NCBI RefSeq assembly: GCF_001266615.1
Contig: NZ_LGHZ01000045.1
Span: forward strand, 1 to 36,631
Source: Kluyvera genomosp. 1
Lineage (GTDB): Bacteria > Pseudomonadota > Gammaproteobacteria > Enterobacterales > Enterobacteriaceae
DNA: 36,631 nucleotides
Direction: 5' to 3'
The notes beneath the pieces were generated by a model, which worked only from the letters and a program-made list of their open reading frames with translations, made no database searches and was not told the DNA's origin. This document shows positions 19,488 through 27,112 of the stretch, one piece after another. A program made the position numbers and the translations under genes. The first letter of the stretch is position 1, and the number at the start of each line of letters is the position of its first letter.

Positions 19488-19820
19488 CCCTTCATCGGCA
19501 CAATGACAAAATTGTGACTCGCGTAGAAAATATTTATAACCACTTGTAAATAAACACCTTTTAAATACAGCCTGCGAAATTCTCTTCGCAGGCTGTACCC
19601 GCCTGTATGCGCTAATTTGCTTTATATTTCATCAAACTGCGTAATTAACCATGCAATCATAAAGGTTAACTAATTGTTGCATCATCGTAAAATTAACGTG
19701 AAATATTACTTGAATATTCATCTAAATTTGCCAGTATTGAATTAACGCGACTCAGGACAAAAAAGCAGCATCGACTGCTCGCCTGAATGTGATTCATTTT
19801 TTCTGGTTAAGGTGTTAATC
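19488..19820. promoter_or_regulatory. Regulatory region upstream of the iac operon
   Basis: This 333-base stretch has no gene and is very AT-rich compared with the flanking genes. It contains a 13-bp perfect hairpin (19566-19597), ATGCAA and TTGCAT arms flanking GTTAAC (about 19650-19682), a CGTAA-N3-TAACG quasi-palindrome (19686-19698) and the repeat AATATT-N5-AATATT (19702-19718). The iac operon promoter must lie here, but I could not settle its -10 and -35 boxes. Confidence 0.5.
19566..19597. terminator. 13-bp hairpin downstream of iacR
   Basis: TACAGCCTGCGAA (19566-19578) and TTCGCAGGCTGTA (19585-19597) pair perfectly around an ATTCTC loop, 78 bases after the iacR stop. No T-tract follows on the plus strand. 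It may terminate iacR transcripts weakly or be a processing or stability element. Confidence 0.5.
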
Positions 19821-20945
19821 ATGCAGCCAGTTTACGAGAGCAATGGGTTTGTTGAACGCTTTACCCTCGGTGAGGGTAAGCTTAGTTTTGCCGTCAAAGA
19901 TACTCTCAACGTAGCGGGTCATCGCACGCAGGCCGGTTGTCCGGCGCTGGCGCAAACGCCTGCCGCCAAAGCGCACGCCAGCGTTGTTGAGACCCTGCTG
20001 GCCAACGGCTGTCGGCTGGCGGGAAAAACCACGCTGCATGAACTGGCGTTTGGCGTGACCGGGATTAATGCCTGGGGCGGTACGCCGGTTAACCCTCTCT
20101 ATCCAACGCTGATCCCCGGCGGTTCCTCCAGCGGTTCGGCGGCGGTTGTCGCCGCTGGCGAAGTCGACTTTTCACTGGGCACTGATACCGGCGGCTCTGT
20201 CCGCATGCCCGCTGCCTGCTGCGGGATCTTCGGGTTGAAGCCGGGCTACGGCGTCTTGAGCCGGGAAGGGGTACTGCCTGCTGACAGTTCGCTGGACTGC
20301 GTAGGGCTGTTTGCCCGCGATGCCCATGTCCTCCGCCAGGCGCTGAATCACCTGAACATCCCGGTGTCGATGGCAATGACGGCGTTGCCGGAAATCACCT
20401 TTATCTCCGCCGCGCAGCCGGAAATCGATGCGCAGCTGGCACAATTTCTCAATGATGCTGGCGTCCAGCCACACCGCGCCCAACTCCCTACGCTTGCCGA
20501 TGCGCATCGTGCTGGCATCGCCATCATCAGCCACGAAAACTGGCAGGCATTTCATCCGCTGCTGGCGACCGGCGCGGTCTCGGCAGATGTTGCCACACGC
20601 ATTCGTGCCGGTGAAACGGTGAGCCAGCAGACACTGGAAGAGGCTGAACAGGTCCGTCAACGTTTCATTGATGAGGTCGACGCATTGCTGACTCAAACTC
20701 CACTGCTGGCGCTGGCGACATTACCGGAGCTGCCGCCAACGCTGGCTGAAGCGGCCGATCCGCTCGGCGTGGTCAATCTGACCCGGCTGGTGCGTCCGTT
20801 CAATCTCAGCGGGCACCCGGCGCTAACGCTCCCCGCAGGTGAACTGCGCGGCAGGCCAATCGCTTTGCAGCTGGTGGCGCGTAAAGGCGCAGAAGGGCTG
20901 CTGGTGCAGGCCGCCGAGTGGTTGACTGCGCGACGACGCCGCTAA
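19821..20945 (+). CDS. iacH: IacH-like amidase
   Basis: A 374-residue amidase-signature hydrolase. The Ser-cisSer-Lys triad is visible: K26 (FAVKDTLN), S102 in the glycine/serine stretch PGGSSSGSA, and nucleophile S126 in GTDTGGSVRMPA. It starts at the ATG 19821, with TAAGGTG six bases upstream; a GTG at 19812 lies inside the ribosome-binding site. In known iac loci IacH is an accessory amidase; hydrolysis of IAA amides or of an amide (lactam) intermediate is plausible but unproven. It heads the H-A-B-I-C-D-E-F-G order and is separated from iacA by 103 bases. Confidence 0.83.
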   Translation: MQPVYESNGFVERFTLGEGKLSFAVKDTLNVAGHRTQAGCPALAQTPAAKAHASVVETLLANGCRLAGKTTLHELAFGVTGINAWGGTPVNPLYPTLIPGGSSSGSAAVVAAGEVDFSLGTDTGGSVRMPAACCGIFGLKPGYGVLSREGVLPADSSLDCVGLFARDAHVLRQALNHLNIPVSMAMTALPEITFISAAQPEIDAQLAQFLNDAGVQPHRAQLPTLADAHRAGIAIISHENWQAFHPLLATGAVSADVATRIRAGETVSQQTLEEAEQVRQRFIDEVDALLTQTPLLALATLPELPPTLAEAADPLGVVNLTRLVRPFNLSGHPALTLPAGELRGRPIALQLVARKGAEGLLVQAAEWLTARRRR

Positions 20946-20978
20946 CCGCACACGCTCTCATTTTCTTTATTCCTGATG

Positions 20979-20997
20979 ACTCAGTGAGTTCGACTCA
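20979..20997 (+). repeat. Alternating 5-bp inverted repeats between iacH and iacA
   Basis: The order is ACTCA (20979-20983), G, TGAGT (20985-20989), TCG, ACTCA (20993-20997). The central TGAGT can pair with either flanking ACTCA, the right-hand option giving a small UUCG-like loop. It is the only sizeable gap within the iac series. Function unknown. Confidence 0.5.
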
Positions 20998-21048
20998 TTG
21001 CGGCTGCCTGCGCTCAGCGCCCGGCCGTGACCACTACTGGAGAACGCT

Positions 21049-22176
21049 ATGTCTGCCGTCCACGCCCGTGAAACGCTAGAGCCGCTGTTAAGCGAAGTTG
21101 CGACTCGTAGCCAGGATTTTGAGCACCAACGTCATATTTCTGACGACATCATCAGCCGCTTTAAACAGGTCGGCGTCTACCGCGCGCTGGTGCCGAAAAT
21201 CTACGGCGGCGACGAGTGTTCCCCGGCGCAGTTCTGCGAGCTGATTGAGCAGATTGCTACCGCAGACGGTTCCGCAGGCTGGGTGGCAAGCTTCGGCATG
21301 AGCCCGTTTTATCTCGGCGCACTGCCCGTTGACACCCTGACAGAACTCTATCGCGACGGTCCGGATGTGGTCTTCGCCGGCGGTATTTTCCCGACGCAAA
21401 AAGCCCGTCAGGCCGATGGTGGCTACCGGGTTAGCGGCCGCTGGAGCTTTGCCAGCGGCAGTATGGGCGCGTCGGTATTAGGCGTTGGTATTCTGCCTGA
21501 CGGCGAACAGCCGTTGCCACGAATGGCGGTACTCCCGCGTGCCAGCGTGCAGATTGACCCGGTGTGGAACACCGTCGGTTTGGCGGGTACCGGCAGCCAC
21601 GATTTGCTGGTTGACGATGTCTTTGTGCCGCAGGAGTGGACCTTTATTCGCGGCGGTGCGCTGAATCTTGATGGACCGCTGTACCGCTATCCGGTGCTAT
21701 CGCTGGCCACTCAGGTGCTGTCGGTGGTGGCGCTCGGCGTGGCCCGCGCAGCGCTCAACGAAATTTACGCGATTGCTCATCGTCAGCAATCGGTGACCGG
21801 CGCGCCGCGTTTGGCCGACCGCCCGCAGGCGCAAATGCAAATTGCCCGCTGCGAGGCGGACTTACGTTCTGCCCGCGCCTGGTTCTACGACGCCATCGAC
21901 GATGTCTGGCAGCAGCTGCTGTCTGGTGATGACGCCAGCTGCGAACAAATTAACGCGCTGCGCCTTTCTTCTACTCATGTGACGCGCGTCGCCGCCGATG
22001 TGGCGCGTCAGGCGCTGGCGTTAAACGGCATGGGCGGCGTCACCATGACCAGCCCGCTGCAGCGCTACGTGCGCGACACCATGGTCATTACTCAACACGC
22101 CTTTATGGGCGATCTCTCATATCTCAACGCAGGTACCGTTTTCTTCGGTGGCAAGCCGCAGCCCGGCTACCTGTGA
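21049..22176 (+). CDS. iacA: IacA, acyl-CoA-dehydrogenase-like indole-3-acetate monooxygenase
   Basis: A 375-residue member of the acyl-CoA dehydrogenase fold (group D flavin monooxygenases, as in HpaB/HsaA-type oxygenases). Visible features include the N-terminal helical domain, YGGDECSPAQFCELIEQIATADGSAGWVASFG, the beta-domain GRWSFASGS and GTGSHDLLVDDVFVP, and the C-terminal helical RQALALNGMGGVTMTSPLQRYVRD. The family lacks the catalytic Glu role of true dehydrogenases and uses reduced flavin and O2. In characterised iac loci IacA performs the first oxidation of IAA on the indole ring, and iacA-type enzymes also oxidise indole toward blue pigment. The flavin reductase IacG downstream is its likely partner. 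GGAG lies upstream of the ATG. Confidence 0.87.
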   Translation: MSAVHARETLEPLLSEVATRSQDFEHQRHISDDIISRFKQVGVYRALVPKIYGGDECSPAQFCELIEQIATADGSAGWVASFGMSPFYLGALPVDTLTELYRDGPDVVFAGGIFPTQKARQADGGYRVSGRWSFASGSMGASVLGVGILPDGEQPLPRMAVLPRASVQIDPVWNTVGLAGTGSHDLLVDDVFVPQEWTFIRGGALNLDGPLYRYPVLSLATQVLSVVALGVARAALNEIYAIAHRQQSVTGAPRLADRPQAQMQIARCEADLRSARAWFYDAIDDVWQQLLSGDDASCEQINALRLSSTHVTRVAADVARQALALNGMGGVTMTSPLQRYVRDTMVITQHAFMGDLSYLNAGTVFFGGKPQPGYL

Positions 22177-22198
22177 TTTTTAACGTAAGGAGCATCAG

Positions 22199-22558
22199 AT
22201 GAGCCAGACCACTACTTTACGCGTGCTGTTTTGCATCGGCGTGAACCAGAACTTCTTCGATGCCAGCGCGGCGGAAGCCAAGCAGGTGTGGGCCGCTTTC
22301 GGCGTGATGATGAAAGGCATTGATGAAACGCCGGGGATCACGGTTATCGGCAATATGGACGATGACCAGCTGATGGTGGGGCCGTCAACTACCGCCCCGT
22401 GGACGACCTACGTGCTGGCCGACGCCCAGGCGCTGGAAAACGTTGCCGCGGTCTGCAACCTGTTTCGCACCACGGCGGTGGGCGACGGCGGCAGCAAGCT
22501 GTGGAAGTACTGCAAGATTGAAGCTCGCGTCGGCCGCGAACTGATCATTCAGAGCTAA
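22199..22558 (+). CDS. iacB: IacB, small conserved protein of iac loci
   Basis: A 119-residue protein without signal peptide or membrane segment (start MSQTTTLRVLFCIGVNQNFFDAS, end ARVGRELIIQS) and with no motif I can tie to catalysis. It is placed by position: immediately after iacA (22 bases) and before the SnoaL-like gene, with an excellent TAAGGAG site. Small IacB proteins are constant members of iac clusters, and their biochemical role was unassigned in what I know. The size would suit a ferredoxin-like alpha-beta-barrel or dimeric domain, but this is speculation. Confidence 0.75.
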   Translation: MSQTTTLRVLFCIGVNQNFFDASAAEAKQVWAAFGVMMKGIDETPGITVIGNMDDDQLMVGPSTTAPWTTYVLADAQALENVAAVCNLFRTTAVGDGGSKLWKYCKIEARVGRELIIQS

Positions 22559-22569
22559 CGGAGGCGACG

Positions 22570-23121
22570 ATGACCCCTCAGGATGCGCAGCGCTTACAGC
22601 AGCTCGAAGATCAGCAGGCCGCCCGCGTGTGTATAAGCCAGTACATGCACCTGTGTGACCACCTCGACGACAGCGAAACCGTACGTGCCATTGGCGCCCT
22701 GTTCACCGTTGACGCCTGCTGGGAAGGGGTTGGCGAACCTTATGCTACGCGTCTGGGGCGTCATTCAGGGCGTGCGGCAATTGTCGCCATGATGGCGGGA
22801 TATGTGCGAAAACCAGCTCATTTTGCCATGAACGCACATTTTTTGTGCTCTGAGGCGCTCAGCACTTCGGCCTGCGGAGAACTGCACGGCCGCTGGCTGA
22901 TGCTGCAAACCTCGGCGTTTAGCGCCGGTGGCGCACACCTTAACGCCGCCGAAATCAACGTCACCTTTCGGCGTGAAGCGGGGGAGATGGTGATGCACCA
23001 TTTCATCACCCGCAACTTGTTTAGCCGACCCGTAAGCCACTGGCACGCCGAGGACACGCTCCCGGTGCCGGAAAACCATCAGACCGTCGAAGACGGGCAG
23101 GAGAATGGACATGCAGTGTGA
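22570..23121 (+). CDS. iacI: IacI, SnoaL-like (NTF2 fold) protein
   Basis: A 183-residue protein with the pattern of the SnoaL_4/NTF2-like family: an N-terminal helix pair (AQRLQQLEDQQAARVCISQYMHLCD), ALFTVDACWEGVGEPYATRLGRHSGRAAIVAMM, then beta strands with HFAMNAHFLCSEAL and MHHFITRNLFSRP. Related folds serve as small subunits of ring-hydroxylating oxygenases or as cyclases/dehydratases. In iac loci it is IacI, of uncertain role. GGAGGC precedes the start; its 3' end overlaps the start of iacC, suggesting translational coupling. Confidence 0.75.
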   Translation: MTPQDAQRLQQLEDQQAARVCISQYMHLCDHLDDSETVRAIGALFTVDACWEGVGEPYATRLGRHSGRAAIVAMMAGYVRKPAHFAMNAHFLCSEALSTSACGELHGRWLMLQTSAFSAGGAHLNAAEINVTFRREAGEMVMHHFITRNLFSRPVSHWHAEDTLPVPENHQTVEDGQENGHAV

Positions 23122-24421
23122 CCACCTCATCAATGTGAAGAATATCGATACCACGATGCCCAACGCGCCGAGCCGCGAAGAGATTGCGTCGCTGGTGCAG
23201 CACGACCGCGTACACACTTCGCTGTACACCTCCGAAGAGTTGTTCGCGCTGGAACTGGACAGAGTGTTTGGCAAAACCTGGGTTTGGGTGGCGCACGCCA
23301 GCGAAATTCCCGATACCGGCAGCTTTAAAACCACCGAGATCGGCACCCAACCGGTCATCGTTGTACGCGATCGTAAAGGTAACGTGCATACGCTGCTAAA
23401 CCGCTGTCGTCACCGCGCGGCGACCGTTTGTGAACACCGCAGCGGCAAAACCAATAGCTTCGTCTGCCCGTATCACGGCTGGGGCTACGCGCTGGACGGC
23501 AGCCTGCGCGGCGTACCCCATCCGGAGAGCTACGCCGATCAGCTGGAAAAAGGCGAACTGGGGCTGGTGTCGCTGCGCACCGAACAGTACGCCGGCATGA
23601 TCTTCGCCACTTTTAACGATCGTATCGAACCGCTGGAAGATTTCCTCGGCGCGGCGAAAAAGTGGATGGATCTGTTTATGAAACAGGGCGCGGGTTACCC
23701 GATTAAAACCGGCCCGGCGCACCGTTTCCGTTTCCCGGGCAACTGGAAAATCCAGCTTGAGAACACCACCGACGGCTACCACTTCCCGGTGGTGCACCGC
23801 TCGTTCCTAAGTTCGGTCGATAAGCAGACCGAAGAGATGCTCAACTTTGTCGACGGCAGCGGTTATGTCGAAGATCTTGGCAATGGTCACAGTGTGATGG
23901 TGATGATCCCGGAACTGGTGGATCTGGACGCCAACCTTGATGCGCCAATTCCGGAGCGCTTTAACGAACTGGCCGACGCCCTGCGCGCCGACCACGATGA
24001 AGACCAGGTGCGTCGTATCGTGCGTGCGGTCGGCGGCTCCGGCTTCAACCTCAATATCTTCCCGAACATCGCCTGCTCGATGGCGTTCTTCCGCGTTCTG
24101 CAACCGCTGTCGGTGAATGAAACTGAAATTCACCACGCGGTGATCACCATGGACGGCGGCCCGGAAATCGCCAACCAGGCGCGCCTGCGTTTGCATGAAC
24201 ATTTCCAGGGGCCGATGGGCTTCGGCACCCCGGATGACTCGGAAGCGTGGGAGCGCGTTCAGCGCGGAGCCACTGCCGGTGATGATCTGTGGATCATGCT
24301 TAACCGCGGCCTGGCGGGGGAATACCGCACCGACGACGGCCTGCGCAGCGACGTGAGCGCCGAGACCGGGATGCGCGCTGCCTATCAGCAGTGGAAAAAA
24401 CTGATGACGGAGATGGAATAA
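23111..24421 (+). CDS. iacC: IacC, Rieske ring-hydroxylating dioxygenase alpha subunit
   Basis: About 436 residues. The Rieske [2Fe-2S] ligands are visible as C99-R-H101 and C119-PY-H122 (CRHRAATVCEH and FVCPYHGWGY). The mononuclear iron site is in ENTTDGYHFPVVHR, with H224 and H229 plus a C-terminal Asp, and D221 as the electron-bridging residue. In iac loci this oxygenase acts after the initial oxidation of IAA on the way to catechol. I place the start at 23111, seven bases after AGGAG (23099-23103); ATG 23105 is too close to that site, and a third ATG at 23156 is the start of typical alpha-subunit homology. It overlaps iacI. Confidence 0.9.
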   Translation: MQCDHLINVKNIDTTMPNAPSREEIASLVQHDRVHTSLYTSEELFALELDRVFGKTWVWVAHASEIPDTGSFKTTEIGTQPVIVVRDRKGNVHTLLNRCRHRAATVCEHRSGKTNSFVCPYHGWGYALDGSLRGVPHPESYADQLEKGELGLVSLRTEQYAGMIFATFNDRIEPLEDFLGAAKKWMDLFMKQGAGYPIKTGPAHRFRFPGNWKIQLENTTDGYHFPVVHRSFLSSVDKQTEEMLNFVDGSGYVEDLGNGHSVMVMIPELVDLDANLDAPIPERFNELADALRADHDEDQVRRIVRAVGGSGFNLNIFPNIACSMAFFRVLQPLSVNETEIHHAVITMDGGPEIANQARLRLHEHFQGPMGFGTPDDSEAWERVQRGATAGDDLWIMLNRGLAGEYRTDDGLRSDVSAETGMRAAYQQWKKLMTEME

Positions 24422-24904
24422 ATGACGACCGCGGAATCTGTACTGTTTAACGCCATTGCGGTGATTAACCTCGAAGGCGATCTCCTCGATCAGGGCGAAT
24501 TCAATGCCTGGCTGGATCTGTGGCAGTACGACGGCCTGTACGTCGTGCCAATCGATCCGCAGGAGACTGACTTCAAAAACACCCTCAACTACGCCTGTGA
24601 CGACCACGAAATGCGCGCCAAACGGGTGAAACGTCTTTACAGCGGTGAATCCATCTCCACCACCCCGCGCGCCAGAACGTTGCGCACGCTGTCGCGTTTT
24701 CGCCTGCTGGAGGCCAGCGAGAGCGAAGTGGTGGTCCGCGGCGCGCAGTCGCTGTGGGAGCACCGCAAAGGCCACAGCCGCCACTACGCTGCCGATATCA
24801 CCTGGCATCTCACGCCGCAGGCCGATGGCTGGCGGATCAGCCAGAAAGTGATCCGTCTGGTCAACAGTGACGATGTGCTGCACAGCATCGGCTACATCCT
24901 GTGA
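24422..24904 (+). CDS. iacD: IacD, ring-hydroxylating dioxygenase beta subunit
   Basis: A 160-residue protein of the dioxygenase small-subunit family (NTF2-like cone): LLDQGEFNAWLDLWQYDGLYVVPID near the N terminus, then HEMRAKRVKRLYSGESISTTPRARTLRTLSRFR, and a C-terminal KVIRLVNSDDVLHSIGYIL, all standard for beta subunits. It contributes to the alpha3beta3 assembly rather than carrying metal. Its ATG directly follows the iacC stop (TAAATG), so translation is probably coupled, giving equal subunit amounts. Confidence 0.9.
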   Translation: MTTAESVLFNAIAVINLEGDLLDQGEFNAWLDLWQYDGLYVVPIDPQETDFKNTLNYACDDHEMRAKRVKRLYSGESISTTPRARTLRTLSRFRLLEASESEVVVRGAQSLWEHRKGHSRHYAADITWHLTPQADGWRISQKVIRLVNSDDVLHSIGYIL

Positions 24905-24914
24905 GGAATTCTTT

Positions 24915-25649
24915 ATGACGCAAACCGCATTAGTCACCGGCGCCGCCAGCGGGCTGGGAAATGTTATCGCCCGCCACCTGCTCACGCAGGGATTCCAGGT
25001 GGTGTTGACCGACGTTGACGCTGCCCGTGCCAAAGCTACCGCCGCCGAGCTGGACAGCGACAACGTGCTGGCGCTGGGGCTGGATATACGCCAGCCCGAG
25101 GATTTTGACGCGGCGCTTGCCGCCACCGTCGCCCGTTTTGGCAGCCTACAGGTGCTGGTCAATAACGCCGCACTGACGCTGGCCACGCCGGTGATGGAGA
25201 TTGCCGTCGATGAATTTGATCGGGTGATTTCCACCAACCTGCGCGGCACTTTTGTCGGCTGTCAGACGATGGGGCGTTACTTCGCCAGCCGCGGCTACGG
25301 CCGCATTATCAACCTGGCGTCGCTGGCGGGGCAAAACGGCGGCACTGCTTCTGGCGCGCACTACGCGGCGTCGAAGGGCGGGATCCTGACGCTGACCAAA
25401 GTGTTTGCCCGCGAGCTGGCCAAATCCGGTGTCACCGTCAATGCCATTGCGCCGGGGCCGATGGATTTACCGACCGTTCACGCGCTGGTGCCGGAAGAGA
25501 AAATGGCCGGGTTGCTACAGATGATTCCGGTGGGCGCTCTCGGCGAGGCGGAATTTGTTGCTCATGCTGTGGCGCTACTGGCCTCTCAACACGCGTCGTT
25601 TGTCACCGGGGCGACCTGGGACATCAACGGCGGGCTGTTCATGCGCTAA
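24915..25649 (+). CDS. iacE: IacE, short-chain dehydrogenase/reductase
   Basis: A 244-residue classical SDR. The cofactor motif TGAASGLG lies at 8-15, with D34 after beta-2 (LTDVD) suggesting NAD(H) preference; NNAA is at 83-86. The catalytic residues are S136 (INLASLAG) and Y150-x3-K154 (HYAASKGG). In iac loci IacE acts in the early steps that lead from oxidised IAA to dioxindole-3-acetic acid; the exact reaction is inferred from that literature. The start at 24915 is preceded by GAGGA overlapping the iacD stop codon. Confidence 0.85.
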   Translation: MTQTALVTGAASGLGNVIARHLLTQGFQVVLTDVDAARAKATAAELDSDNVLALGLDIRQPEDFDAALAATVARFGSLQVLVNNAALTLATPVMEIAVDEFDRVISTNLRGTFVGCQTMGRYFASRGYGRIINLASLAGQNGGTASGAHYAASKGGILTLTKVFARELAKSGVTVNAIAPGPMDLPTVHALVPEEKMAGLLQMIPVGALGEAEFVAHAVALLASQHASFVTGATWDINGGLFMR

Positions 25650-25660
25650 AGGAGGCGTTG

Positions 25661-26593
25661 ATGCTGACATTACAGGTAGTCCGCCGCGAACTGCGCGGCG
25701 AGGTGGTGCTGCTGACGCTGGCGCATGCCGACGGGCGTGCGCTGCCCGAATTTACCGCCGGGGCGCATATCGACCTGCATCTGAGTGATGATCTGCTGCG
25801 TCCGTATTCGCTGTGCAGCAGCCCGCAGGAGCGGCATTTCTATCAGCTCGGCGTGCTCAAGGATAGCCAATCGCAGGGCGGTTCACTGGCGGTGCATGCG
25901 CTACGCGAAGGGGATGAGATTGCGGTGAGCGAGCCGCGCAATCTGTTTGCGCTTGATGAGGGGGCCCGGCACAGCCTGCTTATCGGCGGCGGTATTGGCA
26001 TTACGCCGATGCTGGCGATGGCGGCGGAACTGCTGGCTGCCGGGCGCACGTTTAGCCTGCATTACTGCGCCAAAACGCGGGATCAGGCGGCGTTTTTCCC
26101 GCAGCTGGAAGCCTCGGCTTATGCATCGCAGGTGCATCTGCACTGTAGCGATGAACAGCGTATCAATCTTGATGCGGTGCTGTGCGACGTACCGGAAGGA
26201 ACGCATGTCTACGTCTGCGGCCCCGCGCGGCTGATGGATGCAGTTAATGAACGTGCGCTCGCGCAGGGCTACGCGCCGGATCGGATTCACCAGGAGTGCT
26301 TTAGCGCCGAGGTGGAAACTGGCGGCCAGCCGTTTGAAGTGGTGGCCGCCACCAGCGGCATTACCGTTCAGGTAGCCGCCAACCAGACCATCGTCGAGGC
26401 GCTGGCGCTGGCGGGGCTGAAAGTCTGCGTCTCCTGTAAGCAGGGGATCTGCGGCAGCTGCCTGACCGATGTGCTGGAAGGTGAGCCGGATCACCGTGAC
26501 CACTATCTGACCGACGATGAGAAGGCCGATGGCGATCAGATCCTGCTGTGTTGCTCCCGGGCGAAAAGCGCCCGCCTGATTATCGATCTTTGA
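25661..26593 (+). CDS. iacF: IacF, ferredoxin-NAD(P)H reductase component with C-terminal [2Fe-2S] domain
   Basis: A 310-residue phthalate-dioxygenase-reductase/VanB-type protein. It has an N-terminal flavin domain (LLRPYSLCSSP for FMN/FAD), a nucleotide domain (LLIGGGIGITPMLAMAAEL and VYVCGPARLMDAV) and a plant-type ferredoxin domain at the C terminus, with C259-x4-C264-x2-C267 and a last Cys near 297. It passes electrons from NAD(P)H to the Rieske centre of IacC. The ATG at 25661 follows AAAGGAGG; a TTG three bases upstream is unlikely. It lies 11 bases after iacE. Confidence 0.88.
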   Translation: MLTLQVVRRELRGEVVLLTLAHADGRALPEFTAGAHIDLHLSDDLLRPYSLCSSPQERHFYQLGVLKDSQSQGGSLAVHALREGDEIAVSEPRNLFALDEGARHSLLIGGGIGITPMLAMAAELLAAGRTFSLHYCAKTRDQAAFFPQLEASAYASQVHLHCSDEQRINLDAVLCDVPEGTHVYVCGPARLMDAVNERALAQGYAPDRIHQECFSAEVETGGQPFEVVAATSGITVQVAANQTIVEALALAGLKVCVSCKQGICGSCLTDVLEGEPDHRDHYLTDDEKADGDQILLCCSRAKSARLIIDL

Positions 26594-26603
26594 GGATCTT
26601 CTA

Positions 26604-27092
26604 ATGACTCTGCAAACCGAATTTCGTAACGCCATGGCGCAGTTGGGCAGCGCGGTGTCGGTGATTACCACCGACGGCCCTGCCGGTAAATTTGGCTTTA
26701 CCGCCTCCGCCGTGTGTAGCGTGACCGACCAGCCGCCAACCTTGCTGGTGTGTATGAACCGTAACTCTTTCGCCCACGCCCACTTTAAGCAAAACGGCAC
26801 GCTGTGCGTCAACGTGCTCTCCAGCGATCATCAGGCACTGTCCGGCGTCTTTGCTAACGCAAACCTGCGTTCGGAAGAACGGTTTTGCCATGACAGCTGG
26901 CAGGTGATGGCCAGCGGCGCGCCAGTGCTCAGTTCGGCGGTGGCGAGCTTTGACTGCCTGATTGATGACTGTCACGAAGTGGGCAGCCATTCCGTCTTTT
27001 ACTGCCGGGTGCAGGCGATACGCAGCAGCGAGCAGCCGCGCGGGCTGGTCTATTTCAACCGTCGCTATCACACCGTCGGTCACGAAGCATAA
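26604..27092 (+). CDS. iacG: IacG, flavin reductase
   Basis: A 162-residue protein of the HpaC/RutF-like flavin reductase family: FRNAMAQLGSAVSVITTDGPAGKFGFTASAVCSVTDQPPTLLVCMNRNSFAH is the typical FMN-binding split-barrel N-terminal half, and the C terminus has HSVFYCRVQAI and LVYFNRRYHTVG. It reduces FAD or FMN with NAD(P)H and releases it to a monooxygenase, here most simply IacA. It is the last gene of the H-A-B-I-C-D-E-F-G block, 10 bases after iacF. Confidence 0.88.
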   Translation: MTLQTEFRNAMAQLGSAVSVITTDGPAGKFGFTASAVCSVTDQPPTLLVCMNRNSFAHAHFKQNGTLCVNVLSSDHQALSGVFANANLRSEERFCHDSWQVMASGAPVLSSAVASFDCLIDDCHEVGSHSVFYCRVQAIRSSEQPRGLVYFNRRYHTVGHEA

Positions 27093-27112
27093 CCACCAAC
27101 GAGGGATGCCGA

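Noticed and set aside
22765-23358. A 197-codon minus-strand frame opposite iacI and the iacC start
   Set aside because: Covers the coupled iacI-iacC junction, has no domain pattern and depends on the same compositional bias.
23807-25249. A 480-codon open frame on the minus strand, antisense to iacC, iacD and iacE
   Set aside because: The plus-strand genes carry full Rieske, beta-subunit and SDR motifs. The antisense frame is low-complexity in composition, shows no domain, and arises from the high-GC third positions of the real genes.
25901-26812. A 303-codon minus-strand frame opposite iacF and iacG
   Set aside because: Shadow of two well-supported enzymes; no recognisable motif and no plausible ribosome-binding site tied to an operon.
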